Virus record (IMG/VR): IMGVR_UViG_3300032265_001461 | Coordinates: 1 to 32,825 of that record | DNA: 32,825 bases | From: a virus | Direction: 5' to 3' (one strand) | Shown: in pieces, positions 1-7,865 of the stretch | How the letters are laid out: every line of letters begins with the position of its first letter | Numbering within the stretch: the first letter of the stretch is position 1 | Notes under the pieces: generated by a model | Told to the model about the DNA's origin: nothing | What the model saw: only the letters and a program-made list of their open reading frames with translations | Database searches by the model: none | Made by a program: the position numbers and the translations under genes

Positions 1-36
1 AACGGAAATGGCTGGTTTCAAAGGAAGGCACATTAA
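1..36 (+). CDS. C-terminal tail of an upstream gene (partial, possibly tail tube gp19)
   Basis: Frame 1 is open from the left edge for eleven codons, reading NGNGWFQRKAH, and ends at TAA 34-36, just before the portal start at 40. The 3-nt gap to the next start fits the tight packing of the other genes. In T4 the gene before the portal is the tail tube gene 19, so this may be its end, but eleven residues are too few to recognise a family. The identity rests on synteny only, and a chance open stretch of this length is possible. Confidence 0.4.
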   Translation, partial: NGNGWFQRKAH

Positions 37-39
37 TAT

Positions 40-1779
40 ATGGCTTGGCGTAGATACTTCACCCCTGTAGCAACTAGCGGACAGCTGAGTCCCATCAGCG
101 GCAGCATGGGCGGAGGAGCTCACGCTAGCCGTACTAATTACTCTAGCTACCTGCCAGATGTCTATGCTGGTCACCCCAATCGCCTAGAGCGTTACGGTCA
201 ATACGACACCATGGACAGCGACAGTGAAGTCAATGCCGCTCTAGATATCTTAGCGGAGTTCTGCACACAGAGCAACATGGAAAATGCCACACCATTCCAG
301 GTCTTCTTCAAAGAGCAGGCTACTAATGCTGAAATCACTATTATTAAAAAGTATCTACAGCAGTGGACCAAGCAGAACAAGTTCGACACTCGCATATTCA
401 AGATCGTGCGCAACGCCTTCAAATACGGTGACGTGTTCTTCGTGCGCGACCCAGAAACACAGAGCTGGATGTATATTGATCCAGCCAAGGTAGACAAGAT
501 CATAGTAAACGAAAGTGAAGGTAAAAAACCTGAGCAGTATCACATCCGTGATTTCAACCCTAATCTAGAAACACTGGCCACTACGGCTATCAATCCCAGC
601 AACATGCAGGGCGGTGGCAGCCAATTTGGTGGCGGTTATGGCGACAGTGGTGGAGGTGCCGGTGGAGCACGCGGTATGGTAGGATCTTTCCCTACCACAG
701 CCAACTCCAGTAGATTTTCACAGAATCAAAATCAATATGCTATTGACGCTCGCCATGTGATCCATATCAGCTTGAGTGAAGGACTAGACAACAACTTCCC
801 ATTTGGCAACAGTCTGATGGAAAGCATATTCAAGGTATTCAAACAGAAAGAACTGCTAGAAGATAGTATTATTATCTACCGCGTGCAACGTGCACCGGAA
901 CGCCGTGTATTCTACATTGATACAGGTAATATGCCCAGTCACCTAGCCATGAGTTTCGTAGAACGGGTTAAAAACGAAGTTAATCAGCGCCGTATTCCCA
1001 GTGTCACTGGCGGCAGCCAGAGTGTTATAGACGCCAGCTACAATCCGCTATCGATCAATGAGGATTACTTCTTCCCGCAGACAGCAGAAGGTAGGGGTAG
1101 TAAGGTAGAAATCCTACAAGGTGGGCAGAATCTAGGAGAAATAGATGATCTCAAGTATTTTACTAATAAGCTGTTTCGTGCTCTACGTATTCCTAGCAGT
1201 TACTTACCTACTGGCTCAGATGATGGTGGTAGTAATTTCAATGATGGAAGGGTGGGAACTGCCTATATACAAGAACTGAGATTCAACAAGTACTGCGAAA
1301 GACTCCAGAGCCTGATAAACGGACCATTTGATTCTGAGTTCAAACTGTACCTACACAACAAAGGTATCAATGTAGATAGCAATATTTTCGACCTTAAATT
1401 CAATCCGCCGCAGAATTTCGCGTCATATCGCCAGGCTGAAATGGACACAGCTCGTGTCAACACCTTTGGTACCATGGTGGCTATACCCATGATGAGCAAG
1501 AGATTCGCCCTGAAGCGTTTCCTAGGACTCACATCAGAAGAGATAGCAGAAAACGAACGTCTGTGGAAAGAAGAAAACATCGATGTTGATAATAAACTGT
1601 CAGCATCAGCTGAACTGCGTAGCCAAGGTATAACTGCCAATGGTATGAGCGCAGATTTATCCAGCCTAAGCGGTGCAGGCGCTCCTCCATTACCCGGAGA
1701 AGCTGGTACAGAAGCTGGCGGACTACCGGGTAGTATGCCAGAACCCGGTGGTGCATCACCGGTTCCTCCGCCAGCATAA
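40..1779 (+). CDS. 20: Portal vertex protein (T4 gp20-like)
   Basis: This 579-aa protein is the likely dodecameric portal, which nucleates prohead assembly and forms the DNA channel at one capsid vertex. It is recognised by overall resemblance to T4-type gp20: an N-terminal part with NRLERYGQYDTMDSDSEV and ALDILAEF, a central RRVFYIDTGNMP segment, and the stretch LKYFTNKLFRALRIPSSYLP near residues 365-385. It is the first gene of the portal-protease-scaffold-capsid order. T4 gp20 is about 524 aa. The extra length here lies in a Gly-rich insertion (residues about 188-217) and a Gly/Pro-rich C-terminal tail (about 535-579). The start at 40 is supported by AAGGAAGG at 21-28, an 11-nt spacing. 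Confidence 0.93.
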   Translation: MAWRRYFTPVATSGQLSPISGSMGGGAHASRTNYSSYLPDVYAGHPNRLERYGQYDTMDSDSEVNAALDILAEFCTQSNMENATPFQVFFKEQATNAEITIIKKYLQQWTKQNKFDTRIFKIVRNAFKYGDVFFVRDPETQSWMYIDPAKVDKIIVNESEGKKPEQYHIRDFNPNLETLATTAINPSNMQGGGSQFGGGYGDSGGGAGGARGMVGSFPTTANSSRFSQNQNQYAIDARHVIHISLSEGLDNNFPFGNSLMESIFKVFKQKELLEDSIIIYRVQRAPERRVFYIDTGNMPSHLAMSFVERVKNEVNQRRIPSVTGGSQSVIDASYNPLSINEDYFFPQTAEGRGSKVEILQGGQNLGEIDDLKYFTNKLFRALRIPSSYLPTGSDDGGSNFNDGRVGTAYIQELRFNKYCERLQSLINGPFDSEFKLYLHNKGINVDSNIFDLKFNPPQNFASYRQAEMDTARVNTFGTMVAIPMMSKRFALKRFLGLTSEEIAENERLWKEENIDVDNKLSASAELRSQGITANGMSADLSSLSGAGAPPLPGEAGTEAGGLPGSMPEPGGASPVPPPA

Positions 1780-1781
1780 TT

Positions 1782-1789
1782 GGTAAATA
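1782..1789 (+). promoter_or_regulatory. Late-promoter-like box GGTAAATA
   Basis: GGTAAATA followed by C sits in the short gap after the portal stop. It matches the T4/cyanophage late -10 octamer (TATAAATA/NATAAATA) at the TAAATA core. The start codon at 1797 is only 7 nt past the box, about where T4-type late transcription would begin. Similar boxes occur before other genes in this window. Confidence 0.5.
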
Positions 1790-1796
1790 CACTACT

Positions 1797-2045
1797 ATGT
1801 TATTAAGAGAGTTCCTTAGTTTTGATCGCGAGCATCCAGATCCGGTTGACGATGACCGTTACCTGAGCCAACACGATACCAGCATACTGCGTAAAGAAGA
1901 CCTCCGCAAAACACGTCTTACACTAGAGATGTTGAACAGTCTACGCAAGGCGGGAGACGCCCGTGAGAAGGAAAAAACAGAGGAATTGGGACTGATACGC
2001 ACCATGTATGCCACCCCTCCCGAAGAAGGCCAGCCTCCAGTATAG
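1797..2045 (+). CDS. Small conserved-type protein in the gene 67 position
   Basis: The 82-aa product is charged and probably helical, with no signal peptide or membrane segment. The middle, with LRKEDLRKTRLTLEMLNSLRK (residues about 31-51), looks like an amphipathic helix, and the C-terminus is Pro-rich. It occupies the place of T4 gene 67 (prohead core, 80 aa) but lacks the very acidic tail of T4 gp67, so I do not assign that symbol. Its N-terminus, LLREFLSFD, closely resembles the N-terminus of the prohead protease in this window. No Shine-Dalgarno sequence is visible. The start follows a late-promoter-like box by 7 nt. Confidence 0.75.
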   Translation: MLLREFLSFDREHPDPVDDDRYLSQHDTSILRKEDLRKTRLTLEMLNSLRKAGDAREKEKTEELGLIRTMYATPPEEGQPPV

Positions 2046-2050
2046 TCTAG

Positions 2051-2911
2051 ATGTCGAGCCTACTCTTAATAGGTGATTCGGGCACCTTAGACCTAAGAAA
2101 CCTAGCTCCGGAATTTGTCTATACAGGAGTTTCTACAGCACTCGATTACATAAAACTAGTAGGACAACCGCATTCAGCACTTTCTAGATTCCTAAAGAGT
2201 CATCAAAATAAAGCTCGATATGTAGTTATGTCTTTGGGTGGACTAGACATACGGGCACACTGGTGGAAACACATACCCGAAAATACCGTATCTCCAGAAG
2301 CCTACATACAAAAACGTGCGGAAGACTTCTATCGGGCCTTGAAAACAACAGCAGATCTATATGGATTAGAAAAGATAGTCGTCTGGGGTGCACCGCCTGC
2401 TATACACGATGTTCAATTTGTTCCCCAATATCCCTATTATGGCAGTGCGATCACCCGAAATATGATCAAACATATATTTTCTCGAGCTTTCATTGACTGT
2501 GTAGATCGGGATATTGGAGAAACCCGCATAGGGCATGCTACCAGATTCTACGATTATGTCCTGCCTGATTACCAAGCCACATCTGCTGTGCCTCTAGGCG
2601 ATGGAGTACACTACAGTCATACGGTCACAGACCTATTATGGGATACCATAAATCCTGTGATTTTTGGTGATCTCAAGAACTATACAGGGTCCTTGTTTGA
2701 TTCTATGCGGGAAGATCAGTTCGAAATACAAACCGCGACCGTGGATAGAACGATCCTATATAATACCTGGGTGCTGGCCGCGCATATCAAAAACCCGCAT
2801 AGATATACAAGGAAAGTATCCTTATCGGGCGCAGATTACCATCTATTAAACAACACCGATACCAAAGACGCTGTGCCTAGATACACTGAATTATGCCTTG
2901 GCATTATGTAG
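2051..2911 (+). CDS. SGNH/GDSL-hydrolase-like protein inside the capsid operon
   Basis: The 286-aa product shows the landmarks of an SGNH hydrolase fold. Block I is LLLIGDSGT, with the putative nucleophile Ser10. Block III, SLGGLDIRAHWW (residues 61-72), resembles the FGEIDxR form seen in some glycan-related members rather than the classical GxND. Block V is GDGVHYS, with Asp184 and His187 as the putative catalytic pair. Family members usually cleave esters or acetyl groups on sugars or lipids, but the substrate here is unknown. There is no signal peptide. It starts 5 nt after the previous stop without a clear Shine-Dalgarno, which suggests translational coupling. T4 has no such gene between 20 and 21, so this is an accessory insertion. 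A catalytically inactive structural relative is possible. Confidence 0.7.
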   Translation: MSSLLLIGDSGTLDLRNLAPEFVYTGVSTALDYIKLVGQPHSALSRFLKSHQNKARYVVMSLGGLDIRAHWWKHIPENTVSPEAYIQKRAEDFYRALKTTADLYGLEKIVVWGAPPAIHDVQFVPQYPYYGSAITRNMIKHIFSRAFIDCVDRDIGETRIGHATRFYDYVLPDYQATSAVPLGDGVHYSHTVTDLLWDTINPVIFGDLKNYTGSLFDSMREDQFEIQTATVDRTILYNTWVLAAHIKNPHRYTRKVSLSGADYHLLNNTDTKDAVPRYTELCLGIM

Positions 2912-2934
2912 TCAGTTAAAATATCTGCCTAAAA

Positions 2935-2942
2935 ACTAAATA
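2935..2942 (+). promoter_or_regulatory. Late-promoter-like box ACTAAATA
   Basis: ACTAAATA followed by T-rich sequence lies 24 nt after the SGNH gene stop, at the head of a 176-nt AT-rich gap before the acidic core gene. It matches the TAAATA core of T4-type late promoters. A second candidate lies at 3040-3047, and either could serve the gene at 3088. Confidence 0.35.
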
Positions 2943-2955
2943 TTTTTAACAAAAA

Positions 2956-2982
2956 CTCGAAAAACCGATTTGATTTTTCGAG
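2956..2982 (+). other. Hairpin in the 176-nt leader before the core-protein gene
   Basis: CTCGAAAAA (2956-2964) and TTTTTCGAG (2974-2982) form a perfect 9-bp stem around a 9-nt loop. It lacks a T-tract immediately downstream on the + strand, so it is not a clean terminator. It could end or attenuate upstream transcription, or protect an mRNA end. The function is unassigned. Confidence 0.5.
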
Positions 2983-3039
2983 CAGATCAAACAAAAAGGC
3001 TCGTTTTAGGCCTATTTCGCACACCTATATACATATATC

Positions 3040-3047
3040 TGTAAATA
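3040..3047 (+). promoter_or_regulatory. Late-promoter-like box TGTAAATA
   Basis: TGTAAATA lies 40 nt upstream of the ATG at 3088, leaving room for a normal leader that includes the AAGGAG at 3074-3079. This makes it the better placed of the two boxes in this gap for the acidic core gene. Confidence 0.5.
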
Positions 3048-3087
3048 TAATACAGCCTTGCCGCTACCAATTAAGGAGAATTTTACA

Positions 3088-4110
3088 ATGTCAACAAAGT
3101 TTGAACAGTTACTAGACTATCTAGTCAATGAAGAAATGGATAAAGCCAACGAACTCTTCCACGAGATCGTTGTAGAAAAATCACGAAGCATCTATGAAAA
3201 CCTTATCGCTGAAGAAGATGATGAGGAAATGGACGAAGCCGCAGAAGACGAAGAAATGGACGAAGCTCGCGAAGAAGACGACGAAGAAATGGACGAGTCT
3301 ATGGAAGACGAAGAAATGGACGAGTCTGAAGAAGATCTAGAAGATTCATACATGATGGACGCCGAAGATGACGGATTTGGCGGTGGCGAAGAAGGTGATG
3401 CCACTGACGAACTTGGTATGGAAATCGGTGCTGACCATGACGAAGAGGGTGGAGAAGGCGACGAAGATTCTGCTATGATGGATATCAAGAACGCCATCGA
3501 AGAACTAGAAGCTGCCTTTGCTGAACTAGAGCAGGCACAGGGTTCAGAGAATGGTGACATGGACATGGATTCAGAGTTCGGCGACGAAGAAGATGGTGAA
3601 GATGACGAGATGGAAATGATGGGCATGGGTAATATGCCTATGGAAAATCGCCGTATCACACGCGAGTATCGTGAAAAGGTTGGCAACGACTGGGACAAGA
3701 ACTCACAAAAGACACAAGGTCAAGCACTTGGCGCAAATACAGGCGAGAGTTTTCCTTCCCCAACTGAAGGCAAGAGTCCTATCAGTTCAGGAAGCGGTAA
3801 ACCAACTACTGGCGCAAACGCTAAGAACCTAAATCAAGGCAGTGTAGAAGGTCAAAGCAACACAGGTACACGCCCTAACAAAGTTACAAAAGGTATCAAC
3901 CCAGAAAGCGGTGAGCAGTACACCAAAGGTGTTGAAAAGAACATCTCCGGTAGCTCAACAGCTAAGATGATGGACGGTGCAAAACTAAACAAACAAGGCA
4001 GTGGTTATCCCGGCAACAACAAGGCTCCTAAGCCAGTTGGCAGCGGAACAGGTGAACTAGCAGGTCAAACTTCTATAAGTTCTGACAAGCCTTTCTTGAA
4101 AAAGCTATAA
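3088..4110 (+). CDS. Acidic prohead core-like protein (gp68 position), bipartite
   Basis: I chose the ATG at 3088 because AAGGAG (3074-3079) lies 8 nt before it. A TTG at 3058 would only add ten residues. The 340-aa product has three parts. A helical N-terminus (about 1-40) carries DYLVNEEMDKANELF. A highly acidic stretch (about 41-195) contains repeated EEMDE(A/S) units and Met/Asp/Glu/Gly-rich sequence. The C-terminal part (about 196-340) is low-complexity, rich in Gly, Ser, Thr, Asn and Lys, and ends in FLKKL. Acidic composition and position between portal and protease match the T4 prohead core proteins gp67/gp68, which are scaffold components digested by gp21. T4 gp68 is only 141 aa, so this would be a much enlarged version. 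The assignment is by position and composition. Confidence 0.65.
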   Translation: MSTKFEQLLDYLVNEEMDKANELFHEIVVEKSRSIYENLIAEEDDEEMDEAAEDEEMDEAREEDDEEMDESMEDEEMDESEEDLEDSYMMDAEDDGFGGGEEGDATDELGMEIGADHDEEGGEGDEDSAMMDIKNAIEELEAAFAELEQAQGSENGDMDMDSEFGDEEDGEDDEMEMMGMGNMPMENRRITREYREKVGNDWDKNSQKTQGQALGANTGESFPSPTEGKSPISSGSGKPTTGANAKNLNQGSVEGQSNTGTRPNKVTKGINPESGEQYTKGVEKNISGSSTAKMMDGAKLNKQGSGYPGNNKAPKPVGSGTGELAGQTSISSDKPFLKKL

Positions 4111-4123
4111 TTAGAGAACCCGG

Positions 4124-4753
4124 ATGCAATTAAGCTACCTACGTGAACACCTAAGTTTCGATCAAGCTGGAGTCATACTCGAGAGTGACGACAAGGATGG
4201 AAAGAGCCTGTATCTAAAAGGCATCGCCATCCAAGGTGGGATCCGTAACGCAAATCAACGTGTCTACCCTGTAGATGAAATTGAACGTGCGGTAAAAACT
4301 CTGAATGACCAGATACAGAATGGTTATTCAGTGCTAGGTGAAGTTGATCATCCAGATGATCTAAAAGTAAACTTGGATCGTGTGTCCCATATGATAACAC
4401 AGATGTGGATGGAAGGTCCAAACGGTTATGGAAAGATGAAGATCCTTCCAACGCCAATGGGTAACTTGGTTCGTACTATGCTGGAAAGCGGAGTAAAACT
4501 TGGCGTAAGCAGTCGTGGTAGTGGCAATGTCAACGACATGAACGGCCATGTATCTGATTTCGAGATAATCACAGTAGACGTAGTTGCTCAACCCAGTGCA
4601 CCTGGTGCGTATCCTACTCCTGTCTACGAGCATCTAATGAATGCTCGCGGCGGAGCAAGAGCGTTTAAGGTTGCACAAGAAGTAAAAGAAGATCCAAAGG
4701 CCCAGAAATACTTGAAAGAAGCAGTACTTCAAGTTATCAAAGGTCTAAAATAA
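4124..4753 (+). CDS. 21: Prohead core protease (T4 gp21-like)
   Basis: The 209-aa protein matches the prohead serine protease family (herpesvirus-assemblin-like fold, peptidase family S80). The sequence shows YLKGIAIQGG, NQRVYP, the GEVDHP motif with putative catalytic His76, and GVSSRGSG with the putative nucleophile Ser129 or Ser130, followed by DFEIITVDVVAQPSAPGA. In T4 this enzyme sits in the prohead core, digests gp22 and other core proteins, trims gp23 after (L/I)xE sites and then destroys itself. Length agrees with T4 gp21 (212 aa). AGAG at 4113-4116 is a weak Shine-Dalgarno 7 nt before the ATG. It lies directly between the core-like gene and the scaffold gene, as in T4. Confidence 0.93.
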   Translation: MQLSYLREHLSFDQAGVILESDDKDGKSLYLKGIAIQGGIRNANQRVYPVDEIERAVKTLNDQIQNGYSVLGEVDHPDDLKVNLDRVSHMITQMWMEGPNGYGKMKILPTPMGNLVRTMLESGVKLGVSSRGSGNVNDMNGHVSDFEIITVDVVAQPSAPGAYPTPVYEHLMNARGGARAFKVAQEVKEDPKAQKYLKEAVLQVIKGLK

Positions 4754-4769
4754 GCCCGAGGAGAAATAT

Positions 4770-5855
4770 ATGTTGGACGCATTCAAACAGTTAGTAGAGT
4801 CAGGTGTGATGACAGAAGATACACGTTCTGTTATCGAGTCTGCCTTTGCTGAAAAGATTCAAGAGAATCGCGACCAAGTCACAGCAGAACTTCGTGAAGA
4901 ATTCGCGCAGAAGTACAGTCATGATAAACAGGTCATGGTTGAGGCGATCGACAAGATGTTAAGCGACAGACTAGCCGCAGAAATCAGTGAACTGCATGAA
5001 GACAAGACCGCTCTAGCCCAAGCAAAGACTCGTTATCAAGAAAAGATGACCAGCGATGCTCGTGTACTAGAAGGTTTCGTTGTCAAACAGTTGCACAAAG
5101 AACTAGCAGAATTCCAAGGAGACCGTCAAAAAGTCGCTGAGAATTTCGCCAAGCTGGAGAACTTCATAGTACATGCTCTAGCAAAAGAAATCCGTGAGTT
5201 TGCCATTGACAAACAGGATCTAGCCGAAACCAAAGTCAAGCTGGTCCGTGAAGCCAAGAGCAAGTTTGAAGATATCAAAAATCGCTTCGTCAAGCGTGCA
5301 AGCCAGGTCGTAGAACAGGCAGTTACCAGCAAGTTGACATCTGAAATCCAGCAGTTGAAAGAAGATATCGACTCAGCTCGTACCAATGACTTTGGTCGTC
5401 GTCTATATGAAGCATTCGCACAGGAGTATTCTAGTTCTTATCTAAACGAGAAATCCGAAACAAGTAAACTGTTGAAGATCATCGCGAAGAAAGATCAAGA
5501 ATTAGCCGAAGCAAAAACCGTTGTAGCAGAAAAATCACAAATCGTCGAATCCAAAGAGCGTGAAATACGCATCACCAAGGATTTAATGGAGCGTAAAAAT
5601 GCTATGGCAGAATTACTAGCGCCGTTGGATGCTAGCAAGCGTGAAATCATGAAGGAGCTTTTAGAGTCTGTACAGACACCAAAACTCGCTAGTGCTTTCG
5701 AGAAATACCTACCAGCTGTAATGGAAGGCGAAGCCCGTCGTACTACTAAGGTTGCACTCACAGAGTCAACCGCAGTGACAGGTGATCGTGGAGCCAAGCC
5801 ACAGGTAGGCTTAGACAATATTTTGGATATCCGCAAACTAGCGGGTCTGAAATAA
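4770..5855 (+). CDS. 22: Prohead scaffold core protein (T4 gp22-like)
   Basis: The 361-aa product is almost wholly charged and helical, rich in Glu, Lys, Ala, Gln and Arg with heptad-like Leu/Val spacing, so long coiled coils are expected through about residue 310. There are no Cys or membrane segments. Position between protease and major capsid protein and the composition match T4 gp22, the main internal scaffold around which gp23 assembles and which gp21 degrades. It contains (L/I)xE tripeptides such as LRE, the kind of site T4 gp21 uses. It is longer than T4 gp22 (269 aa). GAGGAG at 4758-4763 gives a good Shine-Dalgarno 6 nt before the ATG. The C-terminus is DNILDIRKLAGLK. Confidence 0.88.
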   Translation: MLDAFKQLVESGVMTEDTRSVIESAFAEKIQENRDQVTAELREEFAQKYSHDKQVMVEAIDKMLSDRLAAEISELHEDKTALAQAKTRYQEKMTSDARVLEGFVVKQLHKELAEFQGDRQKVAENFAKLENFIVHALAKEIREFAIDKQDLAETKVKLVREAKSKFEDIKNRFVKRASQVVEQAVTSKLTSEIQQLKEDIDSARTNDFGRRLYEAFAQEYSSSYLNEKSETSKLLKIIAKKDQELAEAKTVVAEKSQIVESKEREIRITKDLMERKNAMAELLAPLDASKREIMKELLESVQTPKLASAFEKYLPAVMEGEARRTTKVALTESTAVTGDRGAKPQVGLDNILDIRKLAGLK

Positions 5856-5874
5856 TTTATTCAAGGAGACATAA

Positions 5875-7050
5875 ATGTCACAGTTATTAAATGAAAGATG
5901 GTCAGAGACCAAAGAAGCTCTGCTTGAAGGCCTACAGGGTAACCGTCGTGCTTCCATGGCAGTATGCTTAGAAAACACCCGTCGTAGCTTGTCAGAGAGC
6001 GCAACAGCAGGTGCAACATCCGCTGGTAACGTAGCAACACTTAACCGTGTTATTCTGCCTGTTATCCGTCGTGTGATGCCTACTGTAATCGCTAACGAAA
6101 TCATCGGCGTACAGCCAATGACAGGCCCAGTTGGTCAGATCCATACTCTACGTGTACGTTATGCTGACTCAGGCGACAACGTCAACGCAGGTGATGAAGC
6201 ATTGAGCCCATTCAAGATCGCGGCTGCATACTCTGGTAACAACACAGATGCTTATCCTAAGGCCAATTCAACAGCGGCTCTAGAAGGCACACCTGGTAAG
6301 CGTATGAGCATCCAGATTTTGAAGAGCCCAGTCGAAGCTAAGAGCCGTAAACTAAGCGCACGCTGGACATTCGAGGCAGCACAAGATGCACAGGCACAGC
6401 AGGGTATTGACATCGAAGCAGAAATCATGGCCGCACTGGCACAAGAAATCACAGCTGAGATCGATCAAGAGATCCTAGCTAGCCTACGTGCTCTAGCATC
6501 TGTAGAAGAAACATATGACCAGTCATTAGTTTCTGGTACAGCAACATTCGTTGGTGACGAGCATGCCGCACTGGCTATCCAGATCAACCGTGTAAGCAAC
6601 TTGATTGCTCAGCGTACACGTCGTGGTGCTGGTAACTGGGCTGTTGTAAGTAACCAAGCTCTAACGATCCTACAAAGTGCTACTACAAGCGCATTTGCTC
6701 GTACAACAGAAGGTACATTCGAAGCTCCTACAAACACTAAGTTTGTTGGTACATTGAATGGCGCTATGAGAATCTATGTTGACGCATACAAGAGCGATAC
6801 AGATGACAACAACCAAGTTCTTATCGGTTACAAAGGTTCTAGCGAGGCAGATGCTGCCGCGTTCTATTGCCCATACATTCCGTTGATGAGCTCTGGGGTT
6901 GTACTTGATCCGGCTACTTTTGAACCAGTAGTTGGTTTCTTAACTCGCTACGGGTACGTCGAATTATCTAACACCGCCAGCAGTCTGGGGAATGCCGCAG
7001 ATTATCTAGGAAAAGTGGCCATCACAAGTGCAAACGTTTCTTTCAAGTAA
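5875..7050 (+). CDS. 23: Major capsid protein (T4 gp23-like)
   Basis: The 391-aa HK97-fold capsid subunit is recognised by VLPVIRRVMP-like sequence in the form NRVILPVIRRVMPTVIANE, the gp23 signature QPMTGPVGQI, and the later YKGSSEADAAAFYCPYIPL and DPATFEPVVGFLTRYGY segments. It assembles on the gp22 core and is expected to be trimmed by gp21. Candidate (L/I)xE sites near the N-terminus include Leu39-Ser40-Glu41, but the actual cut is not visible from sequence. It is shorter than T4 gp23 (521 aa), as in many environmental T4-like phages. AAGGAG at 5863-5868 is a strong Shine-Dalgarno 6 nt before the ATG. A strong terminator follows, consistent with heavy expression. Confidence 0.96.
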   Translation: MSQLLNERWSETKEALLEGLQGNRRASMAVCLENTRRSLSESATAGATSAGNVATLNRVILPVIRRVMPTVIANEIIGVQPMTGPVGQIHTLRVRYADSGDNVNAGDEALSPFKIAAAYSGNNTDAYPKANSTAALEGTPGKRMSIQILKSPVEAKSRKLSARWTFEAAQDAQAQQGIDIEAEIMAALAQEITAEIDQEILASLRALASVEETYDQSLVSGTATFVGDEHAALAIQINRVSNLIAQRTRRGAGNWAVVSNQALTILQSATTSAFARTTEGTFEAPTNTKFVGTLNGAMRIYVDAYKSDTDDNNQVLIGYKGSSEADAAAFYCPYIPLMSSGVVLDPATFEPVVGFLTRYGYVELSNTASSLGNAADYLGKVAITSANVSFK

Positions 7051-7073
7051 TCCAAAGCAATACAGCAACAAAC

Positions 7074-7098
7074 AAAAAGCACCTTCGGGTGCTTTTTT
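7074..7098 (+). terminator. Intrinsic terminator after the major capsid gene
   Basis: A stem of GCACC paired with GGTGC closes a TTCG tetraloop (7084-7087) and extends through A-T pairs into a run of six T (7093-7098). The C(UUCG)G loop and T-run are the classical form of a strong rho-independent terminator. It isolates the capsid gene from the endonuclease gene. Confidence 0.92.
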
Positions 7099-7135
7099 GT
7101 TGGCTTAAATTTCTACCTCGGTAATGTCGCAATCA

Positions 7136-7143
7136 TATAAATA
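7136..7143 (+). promoter_or_regulatory. T4-type late promoter TATAAATA
   Basis: This is a perfect match to the T4 late consensus TATAAATA, between the capsid terminator and the endonuclease gene. The ATG at 7149 begins 6 nt beyond the box, so a T4-like transcript would start at or very near the start codon. Confidence 0.65.
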
Positions 7144-7148
7144 CTATT

Positions 7149-7865
7149 ATGAATACATATCAAGCATACACATATCTAATAAAATTCAAACCTACCGGTA
7201 AAGTTTATTACGGGGTAAGATTTAAGAACATAAGACTAAAACGGACTCCTGAAGAAGATTTCATAGTAATGTATAAAACAAGTAGCCAACAGATTAAAGA
7301 TTTAATAAAAGAATACGGGATAGAATCTTTTGAATGGGAAATACGTAAAACATTTGATACTCCGGAGCAGGCAATAGCTTGGGAAACAAAAGTATTGCGT
7401 AGATGTAATGTATTAAAGCGACAAGATATTTGGTACAATGCTAATGTATCTGGGTATAAAGTCACTACACCTAGAGGACGATTATCAATTAGTAATCGAC
7501 ATAAAGGAGTTCCTAAAACAGAAGAACATCGTAATAAAATGAAACTTATTATGATTGGAAAAAATAAAGGTCGTAAGCAAACAGACGAGCATCGACGTAA
7601 AAACTCCGAAGCTAATTCTAAAGAAAAACACCACCGTTGGGGTAAAACTCTTTCCGCAGAAGAACGTGCTAAATGCGGAGAAAAAAATAAAGGCAAGACT
7701 GCCCATAATAAAGGTAAGCCGATGAGCCAAGAACAAAAAAATCTAATATCGATTAGAAATAAAGGACAAAAACGTGAACGCCTCACCTGTCCCCACTGCA
7801 CAAAAGATATAGCTGTGAATACCTATGCGCTGTGGCACGGTAACCGTTGCAAGCTGGCTAAATAG
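7149..7865 (+). CDS. Free-standing GIY-YIG homing endonuclease with NUMOD3 repeats
   Basis: The 238-aa product has a GIY-YIG-like N-terminal domain (about 1-95): YLIKF (residues 9-13) and VYYGVRF (19-25) stand for the GIY and YIG elements, with Arg24 as the candidate catalytic Arg, Glu79 in AWETKVL as the candidate metal ligand, and WYNAN closing the domain. Residues about 110-220 are NUMOD3-type DNA-binding repeats, seen as successive GKNKGRKQTDEHRRK, GKTLSAEERAKCG, NKGKPMSQEQKNL units. The C-terminus carries a C-x2-C-x12-H-x3-C zinc-finger-like motif. The gene is A-rich, unlike its neighbours, and sits alone between a terminator and the next structural gene, as mobile homing genes do. It has no visible Shine-Dalgarno. 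Confidence 0.85.
   Translation: MNTYQAYTYLIKFKPTGKVYYGVRFKNIRLKRTPEEDFIVMYKTSSQQIKDLIKEYGIESFEWEIRKTFDTPEQAIAWETKVLRRCNVLKRQDIWYNANVSGYKVTTPRGRLSISNRHKGVPKTEEHRNKMKLIMIGKNKGRKQTDEHRRKNSEANSKEKHHRWGKTLSAEERAKCGEKNKGKTAHNKGKPMSQEQKNLISIRNKGQKRERLTCPHCTKDIAVNTYALWHGNRCKLAK

Noticed and set aside
3192-3698. Ser-rich 168-aa reading frame on the minus strand
   Set aside because: It is the mirror of the acidic GAA/GAC/GAT codons in the core-protein gene and has no Shine-Dalgarno or family resemblance.
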